Shown here piece by piece: positions 1 to 9,324 of a DNA stretch of 64,000 nucleotides (its first letter is position 1; each line of letters opens with the position of its first letter). The notes under the pieces are model-generated. The model was not told where the DNA came from. It made no database searches and saw only the letters and a list, made by a program, of their open reading frames with translations. The position numbers and the translations under genes are program-made. Source of the stretch: Metabacillus endolithicus (GTDB lineage Bacteria; Bacillota; Bacilli; Bacillales; Bacillaceae). The DNA lies in NCBI RefSeq assembly GCF_023078335.1, contig NZ_CP095550.1, forward strand, positions 372,001 to 436,000, in the 5' to 3' direction.

Positions 1-126
1 AAAGGACTGTTCATAATGTCGAGAAACTTTATCTCTTTTTTTATATGTAGAAAGTTCCACTCTTAGTTTTTTGAGCTCTTCTTTTAAGCTAGTCATTTCA
101 TCATTGTGCTGATTGACATTGTACAC
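1..126 (-). CDS. N-terminal part of a coiled-coil-like protein (runs off the window)
   Basis: A minus-strand frame stays open from a GTG at 126 to the window edge, giving 42 residues with no stop. An AGAAGGTG ribosome-binding site lies about seven bases upstream of that GTG. The peptide is hydrophilic and rich in Glu, Lys and Leu (for example MTSLKEELKKLRVELSTYKK), which suggests an N-terminal coiled coil. I do not recognise the family from this much sequence, and the C-terminal part is missing. The reading frame is likely but not certain. Confidence 0.5.
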   Translation of the reverse strand, partial: MYNVNQHNDEMTSLKEELKKLRVELSTYKKRDKVSRHYEQSF

Positions 127-211
127 TATGGGCACCTTCTCACTTTATGTATCTAGTAACAATAGTATAAGGCCGTTGCTATCTTATTAAAATAGAAATT
201 TTATTACACAC

Positions 212-247
212 AAAAAACGGGACAGTAAACCTGTCCCCTTGTCCCGT
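212..247. repeat. GGGACAG palindrome, also terminator-like for fbp
   Basis: CGGGACAG and CTGTCCC face each other across a few bases, and a further GTCCCG follows. Read on the minus strand the hairpin is followed by TTTTTT, so it can act as the fbp terminator; it abuts the fbp stop codon. The same core recurs near 14.17, 15.99 and 16.73 kb. Confidence 0.7.
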
Positions 248-2181
248 CACTTCATGTAACGGTATTCCATTAAGCTATTCAACATTGAGACTTCTTGTAG
301 TAAGTCCTCCCCAATGTTTGTTTCTAGCACTTTTTTTCTTTCTAACTCTTTGTCTACTATCCGTCTTACAGATAAAACGTCAGTTCCGTTTTGGAGAACA
401 TCTTCTTTTGAATTAAAATGTTGATGAGCAACGAGCTGCATGCCGAAGGAATTATATAATAATGTATATCCTGCAATGCCTGTTGTGGATTGATAAGCCT
501 TCGAGAAGCCGCCATCGATAACAATCATTTTTCCATTCGCTTTAACAGGGTTTTCTCCATTAATTTCTTTTACAGGAGTATGGCCGTTAATGATATGGCC
601 TTGATCTGGATCTAGATCAAACTCATTTAGTAGGCGGCGGCATGTTTCTTCATCTTCGCGAAGGTGATAGTATGGGTTCTTTTTCTCTTTATGCGTTGTT
701 TTGTCCCCAATAAAATATCTTTCAAAGGTTGTCATTGCTCTTTTTCCAAACAATGAAGAATATTCACCCGTCCATAAATACCAAACCATATCTGTCGCAA
801 GATCGTCTGTTTCTTCAGGATGTGCAAACGAATAGCGTAAATAATGTTCGAACACATCAAGTAATTCACGTCCACCATAGGTTTTATCTTTGATGATCAT
901 TTTTTCCATATTTCCTTCTTCATCTAAAGGTATGCAGCCGTGTATTAATAAGTTTCCGTTATATTTTAAATAAAGACTTCCTCTTTTCATTAGAAAATTC
1001 ATATGTCTTGCAAGCTTTTCCGAATGCTGAACAGAAAACAACAGCTTGTCTATTACTTGCTGCTCTTCTTCTAAAAGTTGATCAGGTTGAGCTGGATTTA
1101 TCGTTGCGAAGCAAGGATTTTCAAGTGGATATGTTTGTCCATAAATCGTAATCTCATTGTTCTCATAATCTACCTTTTCAAGCAAAAGTCTTTCTGACAT
1201 ATTAAAGTTCGGACGTCTTTTGATAATCGGACTTTCAAGCTTAAACTGAATAATTGCGATGGCTTGATGTATTTTAGTAATTTGCAATTTTTCTTCTTCC
1301 GTTATCGGTTCATCTCCTTGCACCTTTGGCCTAAAGGCAGGATTATCACTATAATATTTCTCCGCTAGGTTAAGAAGCGGTCTTAGGTTGATTCCATATA
1401 CATCTTCAATGATATCCAGGTTGTTGTAACGAGCACAAATTCGAATAATGTTTGCAAGACATACCTTTGATCCGGCAAAAGCCCCAATCCAGAGAACATC
1501 ATGATTTCCCCACTGAATATCAACAGAATGATAATTGATGAGAGCTTCCATAATTTTATCTGGTTCAGGTCCACGATCATAAATATCCCCTACAACATGA
1601 AGATGATCAACAACAAGTCTCTGAGTCGTATAGGCAAGACCAATAATGAGCTTATCTGCTTGTCCAAGGGTAATAATTTGTTGAACGATTTTTGTATAAT
1701 ACGGTTCTTTAAAATTTGTGAACTCATCTGTTTTATATAGTAATTCTTCAACAATATAAACAAACTGACTAGGTAATGCTTTACGCAATTTCGAGCGTGT
1801 ATATTTAGAGGACGCATAACAAATAAGCTTAATCATGCGCTCAATAATGACGGTATACCAATGGTGTAATTCTTGTTCATTGTCAAAATCATTTTTGATT
1901 AACTGTAATTTTTCTTCAGGATAATAAACCAATGTGGCAAATTCTTTAATTTCTTTTTCAGTTAAAATCTTTTTAAAAATGTCTTCAATTTTCTCCTTGA
2001 CCTTCCCAGATCCATTTCTTAACACATGTTGAAAGGCTTGATACTCCCCGTGCAAATCACTTACAAAATGTTCTGTCCCCTTTGGTAGATTTAAGATAGC
2101 TTCTAGATTAATAATTTCAGTGACCACTTTTTCTTCGCTATCATATTTTTGGGCCAGTAAATCTAAGAATTTTGTATTCAA
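247..2181 (-). CDS. fbp: fructose-1,6-bisphosphatase, class III
   Basis: This 644 aa protein matches the Firmicute class III fructose-1,6-bisphosphatase (the Bacillus subtilis Fbp type, about 670 aa), which removes the C1 phosphate from fructose 1,6-bisphosphate in gluconeogenesis. The metallophosphatase motifs are visible in order: [10 protein letters not shown] near residue 42, [12 protein letters not shown] near 198, WGNHDVLW near 224 and INGHTPVK near 530, followed by [11 protein letters not shown]. The start is a TTG preceded by AAAGGGGA, giving MNTKFL. It appears monocistronic, and a GGGACAG palindrome directly after the stop codon probably terminates it. Confidence 0.95.
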   Translation of the reverse strand: MNTKFLDLLAQKYDSEEKVVTEIINLEAILNLPKGTEHFVSDLHGEYQAFQHVLRNGSGKVKEKIEDIFKKILTEKEIKEFATLVYYPEEKLQLIKNDFDNEQELHHWYTVIIERMIKLICYASSKYTRSKLRKALPSQFVYIVEELLYKTDEFTNFKEPYYTKIVQQIITLGQADKLIIGLAYTTQRLVVDHLHVVGDIYDRGPEPDKIMEALINYHSVDIQWGNHDVLWIGAFAGSKVCLANIIRICARYNNLDIIEDVYGINLRPLLNLAEKYYSDNPAFRPKVQGDEPITEEEKLQITKIHQAIAIIQFKLESPIIKRRPNFNMSERLLLEKVDYENNEITIYGQTYPLENPCFATINPAQPDQLLEEEQQVIDKLLFSVQHSEKLARHMNFLMKRGSLYLKYNGNLLIHGCIPLDEEGNMEKMIIKDKTYGGRELLDVFEHYLRYSFAHPEETDDLATDMVWYLWTGEYSSLFGKRAMTTFERYFIGDKTTHKEKKNPYYHLREDEETCRRLLNEFDLDPDQGHIINGHTPVKEINGENPVKANGKMIVIDGGFSKAYQSTTGIAGYTLLYNSFGMQLVAHQHFNSKEDVLQNGTDVLSVRRIVDKELERKKVLETNIGEDLLQEVSMLNSLMEYRYMK

Positions 2182-2406
2182 GATATGTATCCCCTTTCAC
2201 GACTTATGTTATTTATATTATAAGAAAAAGCATTGAGGGTATTTATAACGGATTTGGTCTTTTTATTGTCTTTATTTGCCATTATAATGTTTTTAATTCT
2301 ATTATTCTATTAGAAGACATTTTCATTTTATCATTTTTCAGAATATTTTGGGGGCATTTTTAGAGAGTGAAAAGATAACACACTTCATTTTTAAGTACCA
2401 CTTAAC

Positions 2407-2445
2407 CAAAAAACATGCGCTACCCTATTGGACAGCGCATGTTTT
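2407..2445 (-). terminator. intrinsic terminator of the SGNH hydrolase gene
   Basis: ACATGCGCT and AGCGCATGT form a stem followed on the minus strand by a T run. It lies just downstream of the minus-strand gene ending at 2485. Confidence 0.75.
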
Positions 2446-2484
2446 TCATGTATTTTTCTATAAAAAGTGAAATAGTGAAATTGT

Positions 2485-3501
2485 CTATTCTTCATCCTCA
2501 GCTACGGCCTCTTTCTCAACACTAACCTCTTCCATGCTTTCTAGAATACGCTTAGCCATAAGCTTGTAACCAGTTGTATTAGGATGGAAATAATCTTCGG
2601 ATAATAATTCTACATCTGAGTTACTAAAAAGATCAGCGATTGGGATATAATTTACATTTTCAAAATCCTCTGTTATAGACTTGCCAATTTCATTCCAGTC
2701 GTTAACAATCATTTGCAATTCACTAATTTCAGGAAAATAACGATCAAAAGGATTATAAAAACCAATATAATAAATTTTAGTGTTTGGATTTAGTTCATTA
2801 ATTTTACTAAAAATGGCTGTTAATCTCTCAATATATTGTTGTTCCTCTTTTTGAAAATGCTCAAGCTGAAGGTTTGTAAAATTGCTTCTAACAATCTTCA
2901 TAATATCGTTGGCACCTATTGTAACTAATACAATATCAGCTTTTTGAATAGAAGCTTCAATCTCTTTTTTCTCAAGACGTTTTAGTAATTGATCTGTACG
3001 GTTTCCTCTTTTCCCGTAGTTTTCAATCGTAACTTTTATGTTATTATTTTCAAATGTGGTATTTAAAATCCCGACATACCCGCCATTTTTTGTTTCATCA
3101 CCAACACCTTGAGTGAGAGAATCACCAATTGCTACGACCTGTAGGTCCTTTTCAAAAAGTTTGATAACACCTTCTACAGCTTCTTTTACCTTCTCCTTAA
3201 TACCTTCTGTTATTGTATTTTTATTATTCTCATCTTCTAGTATTTCTTCCTTTTTTCCATCTGCTAATTCAATCGAAACATCCTCAATCTTCACGTCTTT
3301 TTCAGGTGCCGCTTCTTCAGAAACACTCTTTTCTTCAGTGTTAGATTTTTCTGTAGTTTCGTCAGATTCTGTCGCTTCATTCATAATTGATGTTTCGACA
3401 TTACTCTGTTTTGTTGAATTAGAATGAGAAAGAAAGAAGTATAAACTAAAGCACACTACTAGTAAACTAGCAATAGTGACTATTACTTTTAGTCTTTGCA
3501 T
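2485..3501 (-). CDS. SGNH/GDSL lipase-esterase, membrane-anchored (YpmR-like)
   Basis: This 338 aa protein starts with an uncleaved-looking hydrophobic segment (residues about 6-24). A roughly 80-residue acidic, Glu/Ser/Thr-rich linker follows. The SGNH hydrolase domain begins near residue 120: block I GDSLTQG, block III GAND, and the C-terminal DYFHPNTTGY that carries the catalytic Asp and His. The family deacylates or de-esterifies lipids and sugars; the substrate cannot be told from sequence. The anchor and linker suggest it acts outside the membrane. It resembles B. subtilis YpmR but has a longer linker and an extra acidic tail. It stands alone, with a terminator downstream. Confidence 0.85.
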   Translation of the reverse strand: MQRLKVIVTIASLLVVCFSLYFFLSHSNSTKQSNVETSIMNEATESDETTEKSNTEEKSVSEEAAPEKDVKIEDVSIELADGKKEEILEDENNKNTITEGIKEKVKEAVEGVIKLFEKDLQVVAIGDSLTQGVGDETKNGGYVGILNTTFENNNIKVTIENYGKRGNRTDQLLKRLEKKEIEASIQKADIVLVTIGANDIMKIVRSNFTNLQLEHFQKEEQQYIERLTAIFSKINELNPNTKIYYIGFYNPFDRYFPEISELQMIVNDWNEIGKSITEDFENVNYIPIADLFSNSDVELLSEDYFHPNTTGYKLMAKRILESMEEVSVEKEAVAEDEE

Positions 3502-3916
3502 CTATAACCACACCATTTCTAGTTGTTAAGTATTTAATCGCTCATCATCATTGTGCAATGCCTCATAATTGTACTATAAAAATTCCGGAATACTCATGGG
3601 ATTTTATTCCATCACATGCTACTTCCATGTTTATGAATATTTCTTCACAAACATTAATAATTTTATTGTATTTACCCGGAACACCTATGGATTAATCATC
3701 TCATTTTTCACATAAAAATAAAATAAGCACGTATCCTTTTGGATAGTGCCTGACTGCTCATAAGGTATAAGCACCTTATTTATCACTCAACTTGCCCTCC
3801 AATTGATTCATAACGAATCATAGTCCAAAATCCTTTAGCAATATTTTCTTTAAATATTATTTTTCTTCTTTTAAGTACCTCTCATATGCAATTGCTAAAG
3901 GTTAAAGACAATTAAC
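3502..3916. other. gene-free stretch with terminator hairpin and inverted repeat
   Basis: No convincing gene is present. GCACGTATCC/GGATAGTGC at 3727-3749 forms a bulged hairpin with a T-rich tail on the minus strand and is a possible amj terminator. CCTTTAGCAAT near 3830 and ATTGCTAAAGG near 3891 are an 11-bp inverted repeat about 50 bases apart, of unknown role. Confidence 0.45.
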
Positions 3917-4732
3917 TTATATCCAACTGGCAAACCAAGCAACATAGTATGCGGCTGGAATAAATAATAATTGAGCTATAATCGTACCCACTAATTTTGA
4001 ACTAACCATTGTTAAAGAATAGCTTTTTAAATAAATATAATCACATTCTTTTTTCATGACTCGATCCGCCAAAACTGAAGCTTTAGGATCAATAAACAAT
4101 GTTAGCAATATTGTCGCAATGCCGTTAATAATACCTGATGACATTAAAGCAGCTTGAGCATAATCTTCTGGAACTAACATGGATGCATAAATAGAAGAAA
4201 GTACCCCAATCGTAAATACTGCAGAAACGATTATATTGGTAACAAAAAGCCTCTTTGGTATGGTTTTATATGTAATACCTTTCAGATATGATAATTTGGG
4301 CAGTCTAATGCATTTCATTATTTTTTTAAAACCTTTTCCATTACATTGACTCAGAAATAATGCCACTATAGATCCGCGTTGTTTTGATAGCTGCACGATT
4401 GCTCTTGAAAAAATATTGATAAATGTTGGGAAAAGGAGAATCCCAATCAATACACCAATCGTGGTAACTCCAATTAAAATTCTATATTGTTCCTCTATAA
4501 AATGTAGTTTGTTCAAATCAGGTGCTTCCGCAATTAGTTTTGCTGTTAGGGGTTGTTGAATCATTGTCGAAAATCTAGAAACAATGACAAGAGTACTAAA
4601 TAAAGAAATTGCAGTTGCAATTAGCTTGACCCGAGTACCAGAAATTCTAGTCGAATAAGCTAAAGTCTCTACCATTGTAATGACCAATATAAACAATGAG
4701 ATCATGATTAACTTACTTGTTATTAATTCCAT
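3917..4732 (-). CDS. amj: lipid II flippase Amj family protein
   Basis: This 271 aa polytopic membrane protein matches the Amj (YdaH) family in length and pattern, including the N-terminal stretch MVETLAYSTRISGTR and later FSTMIQQPLTAKLI. In B. subtilis Amj is the alternate lipid II flippase that can replace MurJ in peptidoglycan synthesis; it is induced by envelope stress through SigM. I count about six to seven hydrophobic segments. The gene is single with long intergenic stretches on both sides. I did not find a convincing SigM promoter by eye, so any stress induction is inference from the family. Confidence 0.9.
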   Translation of the reverse strand: MELITSKLIMISLFILVITMVETLAYSTRISGTRVKLIATAISLFSTLVIVSRFSTMIQQPLTAKLIAEAPDLNKLHFIEEQYRILIGVTTIGVLIGILLFPTFINIFSRAIVQLSKQRGSIVALFLSQCNGKGFKKIMKCIRLPKLSYLKGITYKTIPKRLFVTNIIVSAVFTIGVLSSIYASMLVPEDYAQAALMSSGIINGIATILLTLFIDPKASVLADRVMKKECDYIYLKSYSLTMVSSKLVGTIIAQLLFIPAAYYVAWFASWI

Positions 4733-4844
4733 AGGTATACTCCTTAAACATCTTCTTTTGCTATATTAAAAGATAAAACTTTCCTTGAGAGGTAAAAAAA
4801 TCTTTAAATCCTATTATACATATATTTTCATCATGCTCATAAAA

Positions 4845-4872
4845 AAAGACGAAAATTTATGTTTCGTCTTAA
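4845..4872 (-). terminator. intrinsic terminator after the 152 aa membrane protein gene
   Basis: AAGACGAAA and TTTCGTCTT form a perfect stem with a seven-base loop, flanked by A/T runs. It lies 24 bases downstream of the minus-strand stop at 4896. Confidence 0.75.
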
Positions 4873-4895
4873 AAATGGCAAATTAAGCTCTAAAT

Positions 4896-5354
4896 TCACT
4901 TCACTTTTGCAACACCTAATGCATAATGACCAAACAGTATATTTTCAATCATTTCTGCTTGAGAATCCTCACAATCGACAATGAGAATAAGTTCAGAATG
5001 AAACCCTTTTAACAGCCTTCGTTTCTTTTTAATAATTACTTCAGTAAAAACGCGAATAGCAAAGCCGAGCATAAAACCAACAAATGCACCAATTAAACCC
5101 CAATAAATGGGTCCCCACGCTAGCTCAAATCCTATACTAGCACCAATCACAGCAAATGCTGTTGCTAGTGCTGCTCCTATATCAATTAACGACGTACCAT
5201 CCGAACGATGGAGACTATCAAACACTTTATGTTGCTCTTTTCGGTTATCCAAAGGGACTACAAAGATATTTTCTCTTTTTATCCCCTTTTTCTCTATTGT
5301 AGCAATAGCCATTTCTATAAAAACGGTATGCTCAAATGTTGAAAAAAGTTGCAT
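4896..5354 (-). CDS. conserved hypothetical protein with central Gly-rich membrane hairpin
   Basis: This 152 aa protein has a soluble N-terminal part (about residues 1-55) and a Gly/Ala-rich hydrophobic centre (about 58-105) that could form two membrane helices in a glycine-zipper arrangement. A short basic stretch (KKKRR) and a soluble acidic C-terminal part follow. The layout resembles small Bacillus stress-type membrane proteins, but I do not recognise a named family. It starts four bases after the stop of the 262 aa membrane protein, so the two are co-transcribed. A terminator follows. Confidence 0.6.
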   Translation of the reverse strand: MQLFSTFEHTVFIEMAIATIEKKGIKRENIFVVPLDNRKEQHKVFDSLHRSDGTSLIDIGAALATAFAVIGASIGFELAWGPIYWGLIGAFVGFMLGFAIRVFTEVIIKKKRRLLKGFHSELILIVDCEDSQAEMIENILFGHYALGVAKVK

Positions 5355-5358
5355 TGTT

Positions 5359-6147
5359 TTAATCCACCTTCTGACCTTTTAATACCTGAAAAGATGCTGA
5401 TCGATAGTTCTCCATAAGGAAGCCACGTTGTTCTTTATCGTATAATTTATTATTTTCAACAGTGTTTATGTACGAGTCATATATCGAAAATCCGTATAGA
5501 GATGGGAAAAATAAAAGCCATTCAGGATTTACAACAATCGTAGCCTTTTCAATTTCTCCTAAAAATAGAAGTGAAATAGCTTCAAGGCCATGAGAATAAT
5601 AAAAAAAGACAACACACCAGATAATAATGAAAAATGCTGTGACAATTCTATGTATATAAAGTTGGCCTAAGCCAGGTATGAAAAGCGACCAAATGATCGC
5701 CATAACTGGATTTCTTTTATCCAAGTAATTAATCTCCAGGGCGCCTATAGTAAATGAATTAAATTTATGCTCCTCACGTTCTGCTAAGATAAAAACTTTA
5801 TTCATATCTACTGTGGTACGATAACTATCCCAAATGGCAAAGATGTAAACTGGAATATAAATTAATAACCAACGTGTATCTAAAATTTCTTTCGCTTTGT
5901 CAATATCACCTTGAAAGGAATAGATCATCCCTAAATTTAAGTTCGATTGAATATTTACGACAACCTCCCAAATAAATAAGACAAAGCCTCTAAGATACTT
6001 TGATAAAAGCAAATGTCCAAATCCGGGAAAAGCTGCACTCCACCACCCAATGATATAGGGATTTCTAAGATGAATTTGAGTGGTTCCTAAAATACTGACA
6101 TGAGCTCGATACCTTCTTGCTGTGTTATCATTGCTGTAATTATTCAT
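5359..6147 (-). CDS. internally duplicated membrane protein of unknown function
   Basis: The 262 aa sequence contains two similar halves. The first begins near residue 29 with NPYIIGWWSAAFPGFGHLLL and the second near residue 145 with NPVMAIIWSLFIPGLGQLYI; each then has hydrophobic segments, a D-K/E-A loop, a W-L-L segment and a closing YDSYxxTVxxNK or WDSYRTTVDMNK motif. This indicates an internal gene duplication of a two- to three-helix unit. It is the first gene of a two-gene operon with the 152 aa membrane protein. No function can be assigned. Confidence 0.65.
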   Translation of the reverse strand: MNNYSNDNTARRYRAHVSILGTTQIHLRNPYIIGWWSAAFPGFGHLLLSKYLRGFVLFIWEVVVNIQSNLNLGMIYSFQGDIDKAKEILDTRWLLIYIPVYIFAIWDSYRTTVDMNKVFILAEREEHKFNSFTIGALEINYLDKRNPVMAIIWSLFIPGLGQLYIHRIVTAFFIIIWCVVFFYYSHGLEAISLLFLGEIEKATIVVNPEWLLFFPSLYGFSIYDSYINTVENNKLYDKEQRGFLMENYRSASFQVLKGQKVD

Positions 6148-6293
6148 ATTATATACTCACCCTATGGAAGTTGTAAGACTAAATTAAACTCTTATAGTTA
6201 ATGTTTCACATTTATAGGTAAAGTATCCTAATATTAAAAACAAATTGCCAAACAAATTACTCCAACATATTGCATCAAAAGCCATTTCCTAGT

Positions 6294-6318
6294 AAAAGCC
6301 ATGTAGGGATTGGCTTTT
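6294..6318 (-). terminator. possible terminator after the VOC gene
   Basis: AAAAGCCA and TGGCTTTT flank nine bases, 35 bases downstream of the minus-strand stop at 6354. The T tail is short, so this is a weak call. Confidence 0.4.
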
Positions 6319-6353
6319 TATATTGAAACGAAACTTTTTCCAGATTTGATTTT

Positions 6354-6809
6354 CTAAGGCTGCCATATTTCTAACAGATTTCTATCTAAATCATAAAATT
6401 TAAAATGATCTCCAACAGGTCTATCATCGGAAATTTCGTCTACAATCTCTACTCCATTTTCTATAAAACGAATGTACATTTCTTGGATACGAGGAGTAAT
6501 GAAGCAAACTAAAGGGTGTAGATTTTTACTCTCAACTGTATGATCCACTCTCTCTTCGCGTGTCTTGTCGGTTACAAGGAATATAGCCGGGGTCGTTTGC
6601 CTAAGACCTGGCCCTGGAATGGTACCATTATGATCTGGAAATCTTAGGATAGATCTTTGCATCCCAGGACTTACAGGGTTATGACTTGTAGGTGCACAGC
6701 CTAAGTTTTTTTGATACCATTTTATAGACTCGTAAACGTCTTTTACTAGAATATAAATGCAAGTCACACCTGTAATGTCTTCTTCTAGTCCCCCTAAGTC
6801 TTTTTTCAT
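6354..6809 (-). CDS. VOC (glyoxalase/bleomycin-resistance) family protein
   Basis: This 151 aa protein has the vicinal-oxygen-chelate layout. VTCIYILVKDVYESIKWYQKNLG opens the first beta-alpha-beta unit near residue 14, and a second unit ends in FKFYDLDRNLLEIWQP, the usual C-terminal metal-site signature with its Glu. Members bind metal and act in glyoxal detoxification, dioxygenation or drug binding; the substrate cannot be deduced. It is a single gene, upstream of the possible terminator at 6294-6318. Confidence 0.75.
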   Translation of the reverse strand: MKKDLGGLEEDITGVTCIYILVKDVYESIKWYQKNLGCAPTSHNPVSPGMQRSILRFPDHNGTIPGPGLRQTTPAIFLVTDKTREERVDHTVESKNLHPLVCFITPRIQEMYIRFIENGVEIVDEISDDRPVGDHFKFYDLDRNLLEIWQP

Positions 6810-6871
6810 TTGCTTATTTCACCACTTTCATTCGATTTGATCTTGCAAATTTTTCAGGTTCAACCTTTCTC

Positions 6872-7348
6872 TTACTTTTCTAGTTTCATAATTAAATCCT
6901 CAATTAATATTCCATTAATCTTAAGCCCTGAAATGTCACAATCACTAATTTCCATATTAGATAAATTACAGTTTTTTATTTGCCCTTTTGCGAGATTACA
7001 ATGATGGAAGCTTATCGGTTTGTATTCTCCGTTTTCATTAAAATTTGGATCTCCTTCTTTTGGAAGAACTGCATTACGAAACTCAGTTCCAAATAAGTGA
7101 ATGTGTTCTATAATGGCATGACTAAAATTAGCATGTTTAATTTGTGCCCGAGATAAATTAGTATTGGATATTTCAACTTTTTCTAAATTAACATCATTTA
7201 GTAACATTCTATTCATATTTGCATTGTTAACCTTTGTTTTTGCTAAGCTTACATTATTTATTTCTAGCTCTTCAGCATTCACTTCTTGCCACTTTGACCC
7301 AGAAATATCTGCTTTTTGTAAATCTATTTTTTGAACATTTAATGACAT
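6872..7348 (-). CDS. pentapeptide-repeat protein
   Basis: This 158 aa protein is built from degenerate A(D/N)LXX-type pentapeptides such as LQKADISGS, NNANMNRMLL, NLSRAQIKHANFSHAII and CNLSNMEISDCDISG. Such repeats fold into a right-handed quadrilateral beta helix. The repeats are interrupted near residues 90-108 by a PKEGDPNFNENG loop. Some family members mimic DNA and bind gyrase, but nothing here supports that specific role. There is no signal peptide, so it is cytoplasmic. It is monocistronic. Confidence 0.8.
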   Translation of the reverse strand: MSLNVQKIDLQKADISGSKWQEVNAEELEINNVSLAKTKVNNANMNRMLLNDVNLEKVEISNTNLSRAQIKHANFSHAIIEHIHLFGTEFRNAVLPKEGDPNFNENGEYKPISFHHCNLAKGQIKNCNLSNMEISDCDISGLKINGILIEDLIMKLEK

Positions 7349-7489
7349 GAAAAAACAACTCCTTTATTTTTATAGGAATTAAAACCACAATCCTTTTGAA
7401 TATTCTCTATTTAACAAAAAATTCCTTTTAAAAAAATTAACTAATTACCTTAAGTTAAATGTATGTTTCATTTTAAAAGATCAATTTAA

Positions 7490-7529
7490 AAAGGTGCCAC
7501 TCCTCTTTTAATTAGAGGATGACACCTTT
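7490..7529 (-). terminator. intrinsic terminator of the MMPL operon
   Basis: AAAGGTG..ACTCCTCT pairs with AGAGGA..ACACCTTT, a long stem with two mismatches, followed on the minus strand by TTTTT. It lies directly after the stop at 7534. Confidence 0.85.
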
Positions 7530-7533
7530 GCCA

Positions 7534-9324
7534 TTAAAACAAGTCCATTAACTTTGCCCAAAATCCTTTTTCTTCTTCAGCTTTTTCAGTTTTCACTTCT
7601 TCTTTTTCTTCTTTTTTTATACTTTCTGTTTTTAGAACAAATTGAACGGAGTTTATTTTTTTATTTTCTGGTGAAACAAATGATACAGCTTCAAAATCTG
7701 ATTTATCAAAGTCATCGATCATTTGATCGACTTCTTGTTTCATTTGCTCTGGTAAATCAGCTGTAGATTCATAAAGTTCATTCGTTCCATCATGAAGTCT
7801 GCTAAGTCCATTTTCTATTTCATTTGTTCCTTGAGACACTCCTACAATTCCATTGTGAATTTGCGTATATGAATGAGATAGTTCGTTTACCCCACCAGTA
7901 TATTTCACTAACCCAGAATGAAATGGTTGATAATTAGTAGACAGCTGACTTATGGCTTCCTGCAATTGAGCAAAAGACTTAGCAAAGTCCATATCCTCCA
8001 AAGAAGTAGAAAGCCCGCCTGACATTTTATCCAGATTATCGGCCATCAAAGTAAGCGATCCGCTAACCTCCTCTAGTGTTCCATTTACTGCATCAAAGGC
8101 TTGTTTGACAGCTTCGTAAGTGCCCTTTGCAGTTCTTGCGGCTGAATATGTTTCAAGCAATTGATTCAATACTGCTTGGTCTCCACCACTATTATAAAGC
8201 TGTGTGGTTTGTTCTTTTGTAATTTCATATTCAGGAATGGCTTCCATTGCTTTGTTTAACGTGCTGTATGCTGTTGAATAATTCTCTTTTAAGGTATTTA
8301 ACCCATCAGATGTGTCTCTTAAACCTTTTGCTATTTCTGACAGTCCTGAATTCAGCTGTTCAAAATCGTCCAAATTCATATCTTCTGAGCCGTTAGCTAG
8401 AGATGCATTTAATGTTTGCAGTGCTTGAGAAATAGATTTTGAAGCACTAACTATTTCTGGGGAAGAAGAGCTTATTGAAGTCATTCCCTCTTTATATTTT
8501 AGTGAACCCTCTCCAAGCTTTTTTGCTCCATCGTTTATTTGTGCTAACCCATTCTGCAGGTCACCCACGCCATTATTTATTTTATTAATCGCTTTCGTTA
8601 GTTGAGATAAGTCACCTGTCATATCATCTATATCCGGTGCATCAATTGGCATAGACGATGGAATACCTGTGATGTTTATTCCTTCTAGTTCAAAATCAAC
8701 AACATCAGCTTCCACAACAAGCTCTTCTTCTTTTTCAGGCATAACAGTAAATGTTACTTGCTTATTTTTTCCCGCATTAGCAAGCATTCCATCAGGAGCC
8801 TCGATGTTGCTAAAGAGATCTGTATTTAGAGCAAGAGAAACCTGTAATAAATAGTTGTTAAAAAAGACAGAATCTACCTGATCGTTATAAGATGTAGCAA
8901 TCTTCACTTGTACACGCCCATCTTTCCCGGCAAGCTCTTCAGGGGAGATTTCTTTTCCGTCTAATAAATATGAAATGGAAATATTCCAAGGTAATGGTTC
9001 TTCATTCATATTTCCTTGATAATAAAATTTTCCTTCTGAAGCTGAAAGCTCCACAGCATTGTCGACTTGATTCATTTCATCTACATTTGTTAAATTCTTC
9101 AAACTAGAATACGAACCATAATCAACAATCTTTCCCGCCTTTTTTACATCTAAAATGTTCACTACATATAATTCTTGTTCCTCACCAATTGCGCTAAGTT
9201 TTGCATAAACTACTTCGTCCTTTGAGGAGATTTCTCCACTTTCTTGTGCGATAGCTGGAAGTGAAGGTAAAACTAAACCAATTGCGGCGAAAATAACCAA
9301 AAATTTCTTAACTCCCCTCATCAT
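7534..9324 (-). CDS. secreted heptad-repeat (LxxG) protein partnering the MMPL transporter
   Basis: This 596 aa protein has a signal peptide (about residues 1-27, ending PAIAQES). A beta-rich N-terminal region precedes a long central stretch of X-X-X-Leu-X-X-Gly heptads such as GVGDLQNGLAQINDGAKKLG, as in YhgE/Pip-like export proteins. The C-terminus is charged and lacks a membrane helix. Its ATGATG start overlaps the stop codon of the upstream MMPL gene by one base, and a strong AAGGAGGAGG site precedes it. The two proteins probably work together in exporting a lipid or hydrophobic compound. The exact cargo is unknown. Confidence 0.75.
   Translation of the reverse strand: MMRGVKKFLVIFAAIGLVLPSLPAIAQESGEISSKDEVVYAKLSAIGEEQELYVVNILDVKKAGKIVDYGSYSSLKNLTNVDEMNQVDNAVELSASEGKFYYQGNMNEEPLPWNISISYLLDGKEISPEELAGKDGRVQVKIATSYNDQVDSVFFNNYLLQVSLALNTDLFSNIEAPDGMLANAGKNKQVTFTVMPEKEEELVVEADVVDFELEGINITGIPSSMPIDAPDIDDMTGDLSQLTKAINKINNGVGDLQNGLAQINDGAKKLGEGSLKYKEGMTSISSSSPEIVSASKSISQALQTLNASLANGSEDMNLDDFEQLNSGLSEIAKGLRDTSDGLNTLKENYSTAYSTLNKAMEAIPEYEITKEQTTQLYNSGGDQAVLNQLLETYSAARTAKGTYEAVKQAFDAVNGTLEEVSGSLTLMADNLDKMSGGLSTSLEDMDFAKSFAQLQEAISQLSTNYQPFHSGLVKYTGGVNELSHSYTQIHNGIVGVSQGTNEIENGLSRLHDGTNELYESTADLPEQMKQEVDQMIDDFDKSDFEAVSFVSPENKKINSVQFVLKTESIKKEEKEEVKTEKAEEEKGFWAKLMDLF

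Noticed and set aside
1383..1817. Antisense ORFs within fbp
   Set aside because: They lie fully inside the well-supported fbp frame and show no independent start signals.
3113..3427. 104-codon plus-strand ORF inside the SGNH gene
   Set aside because: It is the complement of the Glu/Ser-rich linker; the SGNH gene explains the region and the ORF has no start signal.
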